DNA of 64,000 nt from Aphrocallistes beatrix (taxonomy: Eukaryota > Porifera > Hexactinellida > Sceptrulophora > Aphrocallistidae): positions 6,235,524-6,299,523 of the forward strand of contig OY725488.1 of assembly GCA_963281255.1 (NCBI GenBank), given 5' to 3'. The first letter of the stretch is position 1, and each line of letters starts with the position of its first letter. The position numbers and the translations under genes are program-made. Under the pieces are notes generated by a model. It made no database searches. It was not told where the DNA came from and worked only from the letters and a program-made list of their open reading frames with translations. This document shows positions 42,513 through 52,553 of this stretch, piece by piece.

Positions 42513-43742
42513 AAAATTTGATATACAGCAATTTAAAAATTTATCTCTAAAACTCTATCATATTACAATTGTTAAATACAAACGATGTCAATAGAAGCGT
42601 GTCTGTGTACTAGATATGTGTCGCATTTAGATTTTACAGAGTATAATTCAGTTCAAATTTGTTCAATCGGGGCACAGTGGCAGACCAGTAACCGTCATTT
42701 AGCCCCGGTCAACGGAAACCTTGATTTAATTTTTCGCTGTATTTAAAATCCGTTTAAGCATATGAGAACGAAAATTAATTGAATAAGCACCAAATATTTT
42801 AAAAGAAATTCATGTAACAAAGTGCGCGAAAATTGGTTGTGAAACTAAGTCGAACTGTGTATGGTGTGTTTTTAAGAATTGATTCTACATAGCAGATTTT
42901 GTAACAATTAGCCTTTTGAATTTCGTAATTACAGCCATAAAGTTATATAGGGAAGTAGATCATATGTGAACTGCAACAAAAATATGAGTTAGATCTACGC
43001 GAACTAATAATTCATCAAGGATTACTCGTAGATAAAACTATTGAAATGTATAATTTAGTTTTCGATTAAGTTAACAATAAGAATCCTTGAAATAGAATGA
43101 TAAGTACAATGTAATTACTGCTCATCGCCTCAGCAATGAAACAAAATACACCACATTACGTTACATTACGTAAATTCAGAATGCCCTAATTGTAATCAAA
43201 GGAGCAGACATTAGAGGTTGAACCAAAGTATGGAGTAAGGGAAAAAAACTCAATAAAGTTGCATAACATTAAGTACACAGATAGCGCCGCCCTGGATTAC
43301 ATATTTTAATTTAGTCATAATTATTGTGGTGATAATATATAATAAGGAAATTTGTACTCTGTAACTTATTACTAACTACGTAATGCAACCTGGCATGATT
43401 CTGCATTGGTTCACTCACTTTTCTCTCTTACATGAGGATATTATCCATCTACAATAATTAACTCGTGTATAGTCATATTTCATGTTTTGAGGATTGTTGG
43501 GTGATTTTCTCAATTATACGTACAGATCTAGATGTTAGCATGAGATAATCACATGATGTGTCAGGAATTCTAATCTAAATGTCCTGGAAGAGAACACAAC
43601 TTTTGAATTCTAAATTCGTTCTAAGTGTGATATTTGAATATAAAAATGCTCACAATTGCTCTGGAATGTGATCCCTTTTTGCAAGAATCGAATGATTTAA
43701 CAAGTCTATAAACAAGTATCGATTTGGAAGGAGATTGTCTAT

Positions 43743-43832
43743 TTGACCAGAAAACCAATGTGGAATTTGTATTATTAATTAGTATTGAAATTCCGCATTT
43801 CTGATCCAAATTCTACATTGGTTTTCTGATCA
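43743..43832. repeat. Inverted repeat, 27-bp arms
   Basis: The left arm (43743-43769) contains AGAAAACCAATGT and the right (43806-43832) its complement ACATTGGTTTTCT; the arms differ at two positions and are separated by 36 bp. TTCTGATCAAA recurs just downstream. Confidence 0.65.
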
Positions 43833-44462
43833 AAATTCTACATATTTTCTGATCAAATCCAGTCTCTTTGGAAGAAGTAGAATTAATTCAAAAGATAAAT
43901 TAGCTAGAAATTGTTCAAATATCCAGTTTGGTGATTCCTGCTTAATTGGGTCGAGTTACACCCGGACGAAAGTGTTAAATTAATTAAGCAGAGATTACTT
44001 TACGCAGATAAGAACATTACATGTACTTTCAAAAAGGTAACTAAATGACCACAACTAATTATAGAATTATTGAAATTCAAAGGAAGTCGAAATTTCATTG
44101 CTGAATTAGATTTCTTGGCTGGTCAGTTGAGAATGCGTAGATGTGGTGTTATACTTTCATAAATAACAATTTTAGAAGGATGATGGGGGAATAATTTGTC
44201 TACGTACATAAAATCAGATTGCAGATCATATCAAAAACTACATAATTAGCAAAATAAAGTGCATAAACTAATTTAATTAGAAATAGCATTGTAATCGGAA
44301 GAATACTATTAAATTAGTAAATCTAAAAATAACCAAGGAAGAATTTTAAACAAATCAAATTTTACTAAAGTACAGAGAAATCAAAATTAATTAATAACAC
44401 GGCAGATGTTTTTCATAGGTGTTATTGTTGCATATTATATAAGGGCCAAGCCAGAATAATGT

Positions 44463-44710
44463 ACACTGCCTAGCCAAATGTTTTGGAACACCATATTGCT
44501 TAGCATCATAAATAATACTAAATGGGTCTCTCTATTGAGGCCAATTCATTATATCCACGACAGCTACTGAAAATCTGACATCAAATTCGAAATTTACAAA
44601 CTCGAATTACTCAAAATTGATGCTAGATTTCATTAACTCTGGTAGTTTTAATTGATTGGCCTCCATAGATAGCCCATTTTATCATTTGTAAACCAAACGT
44701 TGTATTGTAA
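44463..44710. mobile_element. Probable Tc1-like MITE
   Basis: Starts CACTGCCTAGCCAAATG and has inner inverted repeats (AATGGG..CT.TTGAGGCCAATT against AATTGATTGGCCTCC..AGCCCATT). The right terminus is poorly conserved. The start resembles the ends of the 57713-58173 element. Confidence 0.45.
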
Positions 44711-45455
44711 ATAATTAAAATGGCATTAAAAATCATTAATAATGACGAAGATTTGCAACGGTCACTGCTGATTATAACAAATTTTCATTAATTAAAATTG
44801 TGCCGAAGTTAAATCTATCTAGAGAATGGTGTGCATAGCATGAATCCTGCTACCTTTCATCAAGAGTTCCAGCATTCCCTATGATAATCAAGGCATAACC
44901 ATTTGCTGTATTTAGTCATAGTCATTTTACAATCATCTGTTATAAATATTTGTACGTTAGCAACTGCAGATTAATAGTATTTCTCTTAAATTCATATCGT
45001 TCTAGGAGAATATATATGATCAATCATGTGTACGTGTGATAAAATGATTAATAAACACATTTTCGAAAACAGAGGTTAATTAAAAATATAGCGTTATATC
45101 TTGATTGCTCAGGAAGATTTAGAAAGATTAGTCGTCTCATTCATAGCAAGGATAGTTCATTCAAATGATCGGAATTAAGTCTCTCAGTTAATTCGGCACA
45201 ATTACAAATCCTAGAATACTGATGTTATATTGACACCGTCGAACCTTGGAATTACGTATATTTCAGAATGCAAAAGTGACCACAGTTTCGGGCTTTCGCA
45301 TTTCTGATTTTTATAGTGAAACTACACTGAACAGAATACTTATTAATCCAAGAAAAATTGGTATATTCAATAGTTGAAAATGGATGAGTCAATGCTTACA
45401 TTTAGTCAAGGCGTTCTAGATTTTCTGCCGAAAATAAATAATCGATATCCTAGTA

Positions 45456-45806
45456 GGTAAACAGACATTTCGTCGCACGGACATTTCGTCGCCAGACATT
45501 TCATGGCCGGACAATGTGGAAATTTTAGTCTCTGTTTCACGGGAATTTCGTCTCATTAGAGACGGAACGGAAGTTGGCTTTTGGAGTGGAGTATGTTTGA
45601 AAAAATGGGCGAAAATGAGGGCTTTTGATTGAGAAATAAGTAGGCACGAAAGGGGTATTTCAGGGGACAAAATTCCGTGTGACGAAAATTCCAGGGACGA
45701 AAGTTCCGCTACCCGTTGTCCGGTAACTAATGTTCAGAGCACGAAATGTTCATGCGATGAAATGTCCATGCGACGAAATGTCCGTGCGACGAAGTGTCCG
45801 CCATTC
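45456..45806. mobile_element. MITE with 9-bp target duplication and ATTTCGTCGC subrepeats
   Basis: Flanked by the perfect 9-bp direct repeat ATCCTAGTA (45447-45455 and 45807-45815). The ends are inverted repeats built of the unit GGACATTTCGTCGCA, about 35 bp each. A 9-bp duplication suits Mutator-like transposases; a broken one is at 63040-63760. No ORF of its own. Confidence 0.75.
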
Positions 45807-45917
45807 ATCCTAGTAAATTGGAATGTCCTTCCCAGTGAAGGAACCCTGGTTGAGCAGCACTGCCCTAAACGATGGTCATAATTCTCAAATGATTCTGTTA
45901 TGTCAGTGGGAATTCAG

Positions 45918-46474
45918 GGGGCGCCTGCATTTGTCAGAATCTTGAAGATGTTATTTGTCAGAATTTCCATCACTGGCATTAGTCAGAATGGTTTTTATCG
46001 AATTTTGACTTTGTCAGAATAGTTTTTATTGAGTTCTGACTTTGTCAGAATGGTTTTTATCGAATTCTGCACTTGTTAGAATGAGATTTTTAGAGTTCTG
46101 CACTTGTTAGAATGGAATTTCTAGAATTCTACTAAATGCCACTCAATCACCCCGTCACGAAATTAAAATGCCACTTTCACATTCAAATGGACATTATTTC
46201 GAACATAAAATGCCCCTTTTCACACCTTTCTTTTACATATTACTCTCGAAAATGCTCACTTTCGCTCTCCCATTCATTCTGAAAGAAACAAAATGCCACT
46301 CAACCACACTCCCACGAAACTAGAGTAGAACCTGACTCCCATTCTAACAAAGACAGAACTCAATAAAAACTATTCTGACAAAGTCAGAACTCAATAAAAA
46401 CTATTCTGACTAACGCCAGTAATGGAAATTCTGACAAATGACAACTTCAAAATTCTGACAAGTGCAGCGGCCCC
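45918..46474. mobile_element. Foldback element with about 150-bp inverted ends and 8-bp duplication
   Basis: Starts GGGGCGCCTGCATTTGTC, ends with the inverted GACAAGTGCAGCGGCCCC, and is flanked by GAATTCAG on both sides (45910-45917 and 46475-46482). Each arm holds about four subrepeats of about 30 bp, GTCAGAATGGTTTTTATCG type. The centre (46130-46320) has AAATGCCACT repeats. The 8-bp duplication suggests hAT mobilisation. Confidence 0.8.
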
Positions 46475-46482
46475 GAATTCAG

Positions 46483-47055
46483 ACCTGTGGTTGTAATATC
46501 GTGGACTTGTTTGGGGCGGTCTCTAGTCGGAGGGGAATTATTGTGGCTAATAATGCGTATCAAATTTGGCATCAAAACAAAAAGTTTAAAATAACACTTT
46601 TTGTTGTAAATCAACTTGTATCTCGTAAATCAACTTGTAACTCACAAACAAACAAAATTTCGCACGGATGACCTCAGTTCTGTTTACAAATATAATTAGT
46701 TGTATTTTAAGTTCTTAATTATCAAGTATCACGTTAATATTATTGATAGTGAAATGATCGTCATCAGTCTTGAACATGTGGATTTATTAATTTTAGATCT
46801 CATCATACTACTAATTCTAATGTGAGCAGTCAGGAACTAGATTAAAGCTGTGAATGAGATACAAGATAAGGAATAGTTTCAAGTCTTATAAGACCATTTA
46901 AGGCATTTTATCAGAATGATGTCGTAGACGTACACCAACATAATCCTCGATATCACTTGTGCATGGATCTAATTACACCTAAGAGAATATAAATAGAACT
47001 AATCTGAGTTGAATATCCAACAAGAAAAACACATTCAAATCAAGAAATAACCAGA
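46483..47055. other. Upstream region of the ADAP-type gene
   Basis: AT-rich. No gene or repeat recognised; the promoter of the ArfGAP gene should be here. Confidence 0.4.
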
Positions 47056-48063
47056 ATGAGTGTAATATCCGAACTACTTAGCCAAGAAGTCAACCAAATC
47101 TGCGCCGACTGTTCTTCACCCAAAGTATCCAATCTCTCCATTAAATTCGGAATATTCATATGTAATGACTGCGCAAAAATACACAAGGATATATTTTCTG
47201 ATAAATTAGAAGCATTGCCTTGTGATAGCCTAGGGAAGGATGTTTTGAGTGAAGTTGAAGGTAACGCAGCAAATGAGAAACTTGAAGCCTTTCTCCCTCA
47301 CTTCTATTCCAAGCCTACACCTGAGACTTTGCATTGGATAAAAGAGTATTTCATCCACTGCAAATATGTCAGACAACTATTCGCAATCGCAGAGGTGTGT
47401 GAAAAAAGCAGTTTAGGAACCGGGAAAAAAACTGGACAAATGCATAAGAAGGGGAAATGCAAGGAAGCATGGAAACCTCGCACATTCGTACTGAAGGATG
47501 GCACATTAAAGTACTTCATCAATCACAATGATGAACAGCCCAAATCTACCATGGACATCCAAAACATTGAAATAAGATTTGAAGAAATCGACAACTCTCT
47601 CGTGCTCGCCATAACTCATAAATATAAAGCTGACAGGACATACTATGTACTGAGTTCCACTGCTCGCGAAACGGTTGAATGGTACTACAGCATCACAGCG
47701 GCAAAAAAAGGAGATAACAGCGGCAATATGCACCTCGGAAGCAGCACACTGTCTACGCATATGTACAAACCTGGCCCTGGATCTCATGACAAATGGAAGC
47801 GAAGGTGGTTCTCACTCAGCAACAATTATATCACCTACTTCAATGAGAAACTCGATTCGCATCCCAAGGGACACATCGAAATTGGAAGTTCTTCTGAAGG
47901 TTACCACATGAAAGAAGACCTAGTTCAACACGGAAAAGCGCCTCCGACTGAATTTAGTTTTACTCTTGTCACTCCCAGTCGAGAGTTCAAGTTCTGTGCA
48001 GAGTCAAAGTCAGATCAACTCGCATGGATGAAAGCAATCAAGAACTTAATTTCAACAGAATAG
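47056..48063 (+). CDS. ADAP1: ArfGAP with dual PH domains (ADAP/centaurin-alpha)
   Basis: 335-aa single-exon protein with the ADAP layout: N-terminal ArfGAP zinc finger (about 1-118), PH1 (about 128-220), PH2 (about 232-334). Zinc ligands Cys16, Cys19, Cys36 and Cys39 (C-x2-C-x16-C-x2-C) are present, as is the IKEYFIHCKYVRQLF helix matching the ADAP IRAKYERxEF. ADAPs bind phosphoinositides PIP3/IP4 and act on ARF6. PH2 has KWKRRWFSLSNNYITYF with basic residues for inositide binding. The Arg finger that follows the last Cys pair in ArfGAPs (CxxIHR) is Lys44 here (AKIHKD), so GAP activity may be lost. The finger's tip is otherwise shortened relative to vertebrate ADAP1 (374 aa). Choice between ADAP1 and ADAP2 is not possible. 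Confidence 0.82.
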   Translation: MSVISELLSQEVNQICADCSSPKVSNLSIKFGIFICNDCAKIHKDIFSDKLEALPCDSLGKDVLSEVEGNAANEKLEAFLPHFYSKPTPETLHWIKEYFIHCKYVRQLFAIAEVCEKSSLGTGKKTGQMHKKGKCKEAWKPRTFVLKDGTLKYFINHNDEQPKSTMDIQNIEIRFEEIDNSLVLAITHKYKADRTYYVLSSTARETVEWYYSITAAKKGDNSGNMHLGSSTLSTHMYKPGPGSHDKWKRRWFSLSNNYITYFNEKLDSHPKGHIEIGSSSEGYHMKEDLVQHGKAPPTEFSFTLVTPSREFKFCAESKSDQLAWMKAIKNLISTE

Positions 48064-48350
48064 TTTTTGCACTAGCATGTTTTGAATCTTCCTTTTAATT
48101 ACTGTTTGCTTGTAAAGGAAACGATTAAATAATTAACCACAATTCAAAAATAATTAAAGGGGAATAAATAAATTGAATATTAGGAAGGTACTTCGCGAAT
48201 TCACCTGAGGAACTGTGATTGAGCCAGAACTGATACTCTAATGTATTAGTGCAGTGGTACTCCTCGCCTCTGTATCATCCAATGTGTCGAGGTAGTGCAA
48301 AATTAAAAAAGCTCATATCACCTTGTATAATATGCGATATCAAGTAATCA

Positions 48351-51077
48351 TTAACTTGTTTCGTCCTTGATAAGCTTTACCAGGTCTTGCGAAATGATGT
48401 CTAGGATAGATCTCTGAGTTAGAATTTGAATAAGCTTTTCTTCCATTCTTTTCGCTTTATCAGATTCTTTTGCTTTAGAAACAGGAATCAATTCGTTAAG
48501 CGCATTCTCGAGGAGAACAATATTGTCTTGCAGCAGCGAATATTCCTAACATAATTAGATTCATTGAAACATAAGCATTGCTCTCAGCATTGTAACCTTT
48601 CTTGGGATAGCTAAACTGTAAACATATTATAATTATAGGGGATCAGCCCTTGATGTAATACAAAATTGCATAAATCTTTGTAATCAATGCATAAATATAT
48701 CAAAGAATTGCTGGTTACAATCCTCTGATGCGATACATCTGATTACAAATGTTCACATATATTATGCTTTATCGCCCCATGACAAGGGTTCTCACTCTTT
48801 CTACTCGCGTACTACCGTACTACCGACAAAATACAAGTAGGAATCTTAGGTTTCAAACATCGTCGTGCTGCTATCCTGGTATTTAGAATCTCATCCGCCT
48901 GCAAAATGCATGGCTAAAATCCATTAATCGATGCTTTTAATAATTAGCATTTGAAATGGACAACAACACTGTCAATTTCGCACTCCAATTCACGATATCA
49001 GTGCACTTCAGAATGTAATGATTTACCTTGTACGGTTGGACAATCATTGTAAAATCATCTTACAGCAACAACATGCAGATATACTCAGTCATCCTGATAT
49101 GGGCCAAATCACGCATTTAGAATAATTATTGCCGCAAATGCAATCGTCTACAGATGGCAAAATGAAAGCATAACAAGAAACATCAAGTTTGTTCACATGA
49201 CGAAAAGCCACACTAACTTAGATAACCCACCAGTTATTACTCGAGAATTTTAAAAGCTAAGCATTTCAGTAAAACTACTGAGTAGACAACACTTCATACA
49301 ACTCATGGTACTAGTATTATCAGGTCGGCACGCATAAAAAACTCACTATTAAATATTTGAAAAGTAATCAAGTGTATCCTTGCTTAATTAAAACGAAACA
49401 AAATCAGTGAAACTTGTTATTGATTGCCAGGCTAGTAGAGCCAATAGGAATGACTAAAGAGAAAGTAAATACCTCTTTGGGGTTCAGCCACCTTGCAATA
49501 TCCTTATCACCACACTTGAGAGAGAATACCTACGGAAATAAAATGAATAATGTACTGTATTGATCAATGATCGGGTCCATAAATTAAATTACGATCCATT
49601 GTAATTTAATTAAAGGAAACTCTCTCCAGCTGATCATGATGATAAAATAAGCGTATCTTTTTTAAACAGGTAGTACTGAATGTAGAATGAGGTGACTTCT
49701 AACTCACCATGATTCTTACGAGTGCTTCTCTCAATCGGTCCTCAGAATCACAATCCTAAACAAGCGAGATTTGAAATAATTCAAAGTGACTATAAACCAG
49801 AGTGGATACGGACAGTTCACTACATCGACATTTGTATGAACCGCCAAAACTAGTAAGGGCCACACTTAATTCCTGAAAATAAACATATAATATCACTTCG
49901 TATCAGAAAAATAAATAAATAAATAAGTACAAATTACATACAGAAAGCATACCAGTTCTATCCACGTGTTGACACTAACAGCTGTATTCAGACACACAAC
50001 AAAATGCCACCAATGCTTGGGAACAAACAGAACATCACCTGCCTCTAAAACAACCTACAAATCAAGTACAGTAGATGCCGGATATAAGAACATTCTACTA
50101 GAAAACGGTTGACATATACCCCATTCAATTTATGCCGGTTATAAGAACATTATATGCTGTTCCCAACGGTGTTCTTATAACCAGCATCCACTGTATTAAT
50201 TTGTATGAATTGGTCGAGATACCACTGTGGTTGGTTGAATGTGTTGACTCACCTCGAACACTGTAGCCTGTTTAAACTTGGGGTGTGCATTGTAGTCAGG
50301 ATGCGGAATGTTGACGGGACTAAACACGCTGGACTCTTCATAGGGAATCCTGCTAGCGTACATTCTATCGCTCTCACTCGGCGCCAACAAATACCATCGC
50401 TTCTGACCGTGTAGTTGGGCTACGAGGTTGCATCCGTATGTGTCGTAGTGGCAGGGAGTGTGCGCTAGCTCTGTTCCTATCCAGATGGTACTGTGCGCTC
50501 CTCCCCTCTCCTTGAACCCGAGTGAGGACCAGTCGAGAGGTGTGAGCAGAGAGGGATAGTCCTGGAACAGCTGGAACATGTACTTGTAGTCGCAGTAGGC
50601 CCAGTAGTCACTAGGTGTGAAACTAGAGAGGGGAGGAGTGGGACCAACTCCCTCTGGAGAGAAGTGTCGACTGTCCTGCGTAGACTGTCCTTGCGAAAGC
50701 TTCACTTTCTTGGCAGATGTTGAATCAGAACCGCTGTGTACGGTCCTGAGCTGAGGAGAGAGAGGATCAGCCTCTCTTGTCCAGGCTACAAACTCGGCAA
50801 AGGTAGCCTCAGCGAAGCAGCACTCATTCTCATAGTGCGACCTCTCTTCTCCATCTAACAGCCAACTCTTCTTTCCGAGCTTGAAGGAGGTGTTCAAGTC
50901 GGGTGAGGCACTCGCGAGGTACTCAGGAGTCCATCTGAGAGGCTCCTCCCACTCAGGGAGGTGTAGGAGAGCGCCTCGTAAGATGCAGGGCTCGGAGAGA
51001 TCTCTCAGGACCAACTGTCTCATGGCCTCGGGAGAGGAAGGGAGGGACATCTCCACTACCTTCTGGTACGCTTGCAT
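48351..51077 (-). CDS. HSPBAP1: HSPB1-associated-protein-1-like JmjC protein, five exons
   Basis: Exons 50253-51077, 49953-50054, 49708-49755, 49473-49529 and 48351-48545. All introns have GT/AG ends, all are phase 0, and the product is 408 aa (human HSPBAP1 488). It matches the JmjC oxygenase-like protein HSPBAP1: EPCILRGALLHLPEW, STIWIGTELAHTPCHYDTYGCNLVAQLHGQKRWYLL and RIPYEESSVFSPVN. The iron ligands HxD are His210-Tyr-Asp212 and the distal His is probably His292 in VPKHWWHFV, which comes from exon 2. The small exons (48 and 57 bp) carry DCDSEDRLREALVRIM and VFSLKCGDKDIARWLNPKE, fitting the human WIELE..RVEEAxTRMLVCALK region; the last exon is a predicted helix. Intron 1 holds the TA-type MITE 50069-50193. 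The last intron is unusually long here (927 bp). Function in other animals is little known. Confidence 0.85.
48546..49472. other. Last intron of the HSPBAP1-like gene
   Basis: 927 bp, the longest ordinary intron in the window, AT-rich, with no nested ORF or RNA seen. Confidence 0.5.
50069..50193. mobile_element. TA-flanked MITE in an HSPBAP1-like intron
   Basis: 125 bp with inverted ends CAGTAGATGCCGGATATAAG / CTTATAACCAGCATCCACTG and TA on both sides (50067-50068 and 50194-50195). GCCGGTTATAAGAACA also occurs inside. Same family as 2805-2956; of the pogo/Tigger type. Confidence 0.75.
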
Positions 51078-51188
51078 TGAACTAACACAGCATTCTCAAT
51101 TTAATAGCAGCAAATAAGAACCATCATGTTTAAGGACAAAGCAACATCATATTCGAGGTAGAATAATTAAAATTAAACTTCGCCTAAA

Positions 51189-52274
51189 CTAGCTGTTAGC
51201 ATTGCTTGCTTCTTGCTTTTGCGTGCCTTCCGTCCGCTGGACTTCATCCTCCATCAATGACTTCTTTTTATTCTCATAGATAGCGCGGATCTTATCGGTA
51301 GGCACGATCTTGTCCTGATGCAGTAATCTCTTCCAGTTTATTTCAAGTTCCTCGAGAGAGCGGGATCCGCGCAGATTCCTCCTGGTCACATAGACATGGA
51401 ACTGCCGGTCTGTCATCAGGTCGCACTCCCCCGCCGCGCACAGGTCGTCGTAATCCCTCAGTTTCTGCAGGAAGAGCATCCCCGTGCGGCGCTCCAACAC
51501 CTCAAGTGGGACTTGGAAGTTCGCGAGAGGCTGATTCTTGATCTCTTCATTCGGCATGAGAAAGGCGCCCATTAGAGGAAAGTCATCCTCTCGCTCAACT
51601 ACGATCACTTTAAAGAGGTGTGTGGGCACAGACACCTCGTTCTCACCTACCACCTGGTAGCGAATGAACTTCTTCCCGTCCTTCTGCTCGACAGGCGCGA
51701 ATGCGGGTCCACAGAAGACAGTCGTTGAGCCGTACTTCTCCGTCAGGGATCTGACATGAATCTCCAACAGGTTCCAATAGCCCGAGTTGTTCTTGTAATC
51801 TTGCGGGAGGATGTTGGTAAGATGGAAGGTGTCAGACATAGAATCAACCGAATGTTTATAGTTCCCAGCTGCTGCCATGTGTCCACGGCTTAATCCAGAC
51901 CGGAAGTAGTCTGAGTTGTGCGATTGAAACTTCTTATCGAGCCTCTCGTCCGGAATAAACTTGATTCCAGAGCGAGTAGCAGAACCTTTCAGATGTTCTC
52001 GCGTGAGGTGTTCCCCCACCCAGAGAGGGATGCGCCTCTGGTGGTCATACTGTAGCAGGTACTCGGAGTTCAGGATCACAGGAGGGCCAATGTCCGGAAT
52101 GCCGTAACGAAGCGTTTTGAGAGCATTGCACTTCCTCTCTTTACTGGTCTTCGTCAGTGTGATTGAGTTATTAGGAAATCGAATAAAGTCATGCTCGAAA
52201 TCGCTCAGATAGATAATGCCACCAGTAGTGAAAGCACCAAACAAATAACTCAAAACAGCTGTCGCGCGAGTCAT
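51189..52274 (-). CDS. EXOG: Mitochondrial exo/endonuclease G (EXOG)
   Basis: 361-aa single-exon nuclease of the beta-beta-alpha-metal DNA/RNA non-specific family. EXOG is a 5' exonuclease/endonuclease at the mitochondrial inner membrane, used in mitochondrial DNA repair. A hydrophobic N-terminus (about 5-23) is anchor or targeting signal. The active-site motif is SRGHMAAAGN (129-138), with His132 the general base; EXOG has SRGH where ENDOG has DRGH, which separates the two. QDYKNNSGYWN (158-168) supplies the metal-binding Asn. The C-terminal wing helix region SRSLEELEINWKRLL, absent from ENDOG, is present. Human EXOG is 368 aa. Start is the first Met. Confidence 0.9.
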   Translation of the reverse strand: MTRATAVLSYLFGAFTTGGIIYLSDFEHDFIRFPNNSITLTKTSKERKCNALKTLRYGIPDIGPPVILNSEYLLQYDHQRRIPLWVGEHLTREHLKGSATRSGIKFIPDERLDKKFQSHNSDYFRSGLSRGHMAAAGNYKHSVDSMSDTFHLTNILPQDYKNNSGYWNLLEIHVRSLTEKYGSTTVFCGPAFAPVEQKDGKKFIRYQVVGENEVSVPTHLFKVIVVEREDDFPLMGAFLMPNEEIKNQPLANFQVPLEVLERRTGMLFLQKLRDYDDLCAAGECDLMTDRQFHVYVTRRNLRGSRSLEELEINWKRLLHQDKIVPTDKIRAIYENKKKSLMEDEVQRTEGTQKQEASNANS

Positions 52275-52553
52275 CTACTTGAGAAGTACTCAGGTCTGTG
52301 ATACCAAATTAATAATCACTATTTCATGTTAAGATAGTGTACTACGTATGCTTACGTATAATTAAGAATCCCTCAGTCTCAATAACTGAACAATATTAAA
52401 CAACTCGAAGAACCAGCAGACTTCACAACATATTCATTATGTACTCGGATATAATGAAATGGAAAAAGTTAAATAAATAAATATATTAACAACTAAAATG
52501 CACTATGGACATGTATGCATGTTCCAAAACTAGATCTGAAACTGTCAGTAGAA
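52275..52553. other. Spacer between EXOG and the first DUF4139 gene
   Basis: AT-rich; identity with the second DUF4139 copy begins near 52535. Confidence 0.4.

Larger units (their letters stand above)
42513..45446. other. Long gene-free AT-rich region
   Basis: No gene seen on either strand over 2.9 kb. It contains the inverted repeat 43743-43832 and the MITE-like unit 44463-44710. A TTACGTTACATTACG repeat occurs at about 43155. Confidence 0.45.

Noticed and set aside
49800-49870. Possible extra exon of the HSPBAP1-like gene after a TTTTCAG at about 49875
   Set aside because: Direct joining of 49953 to 49755 gives WIELDCDSEDRLREAL, which fits human HSPBAP1 without a gap; the extra piece fits nothing.
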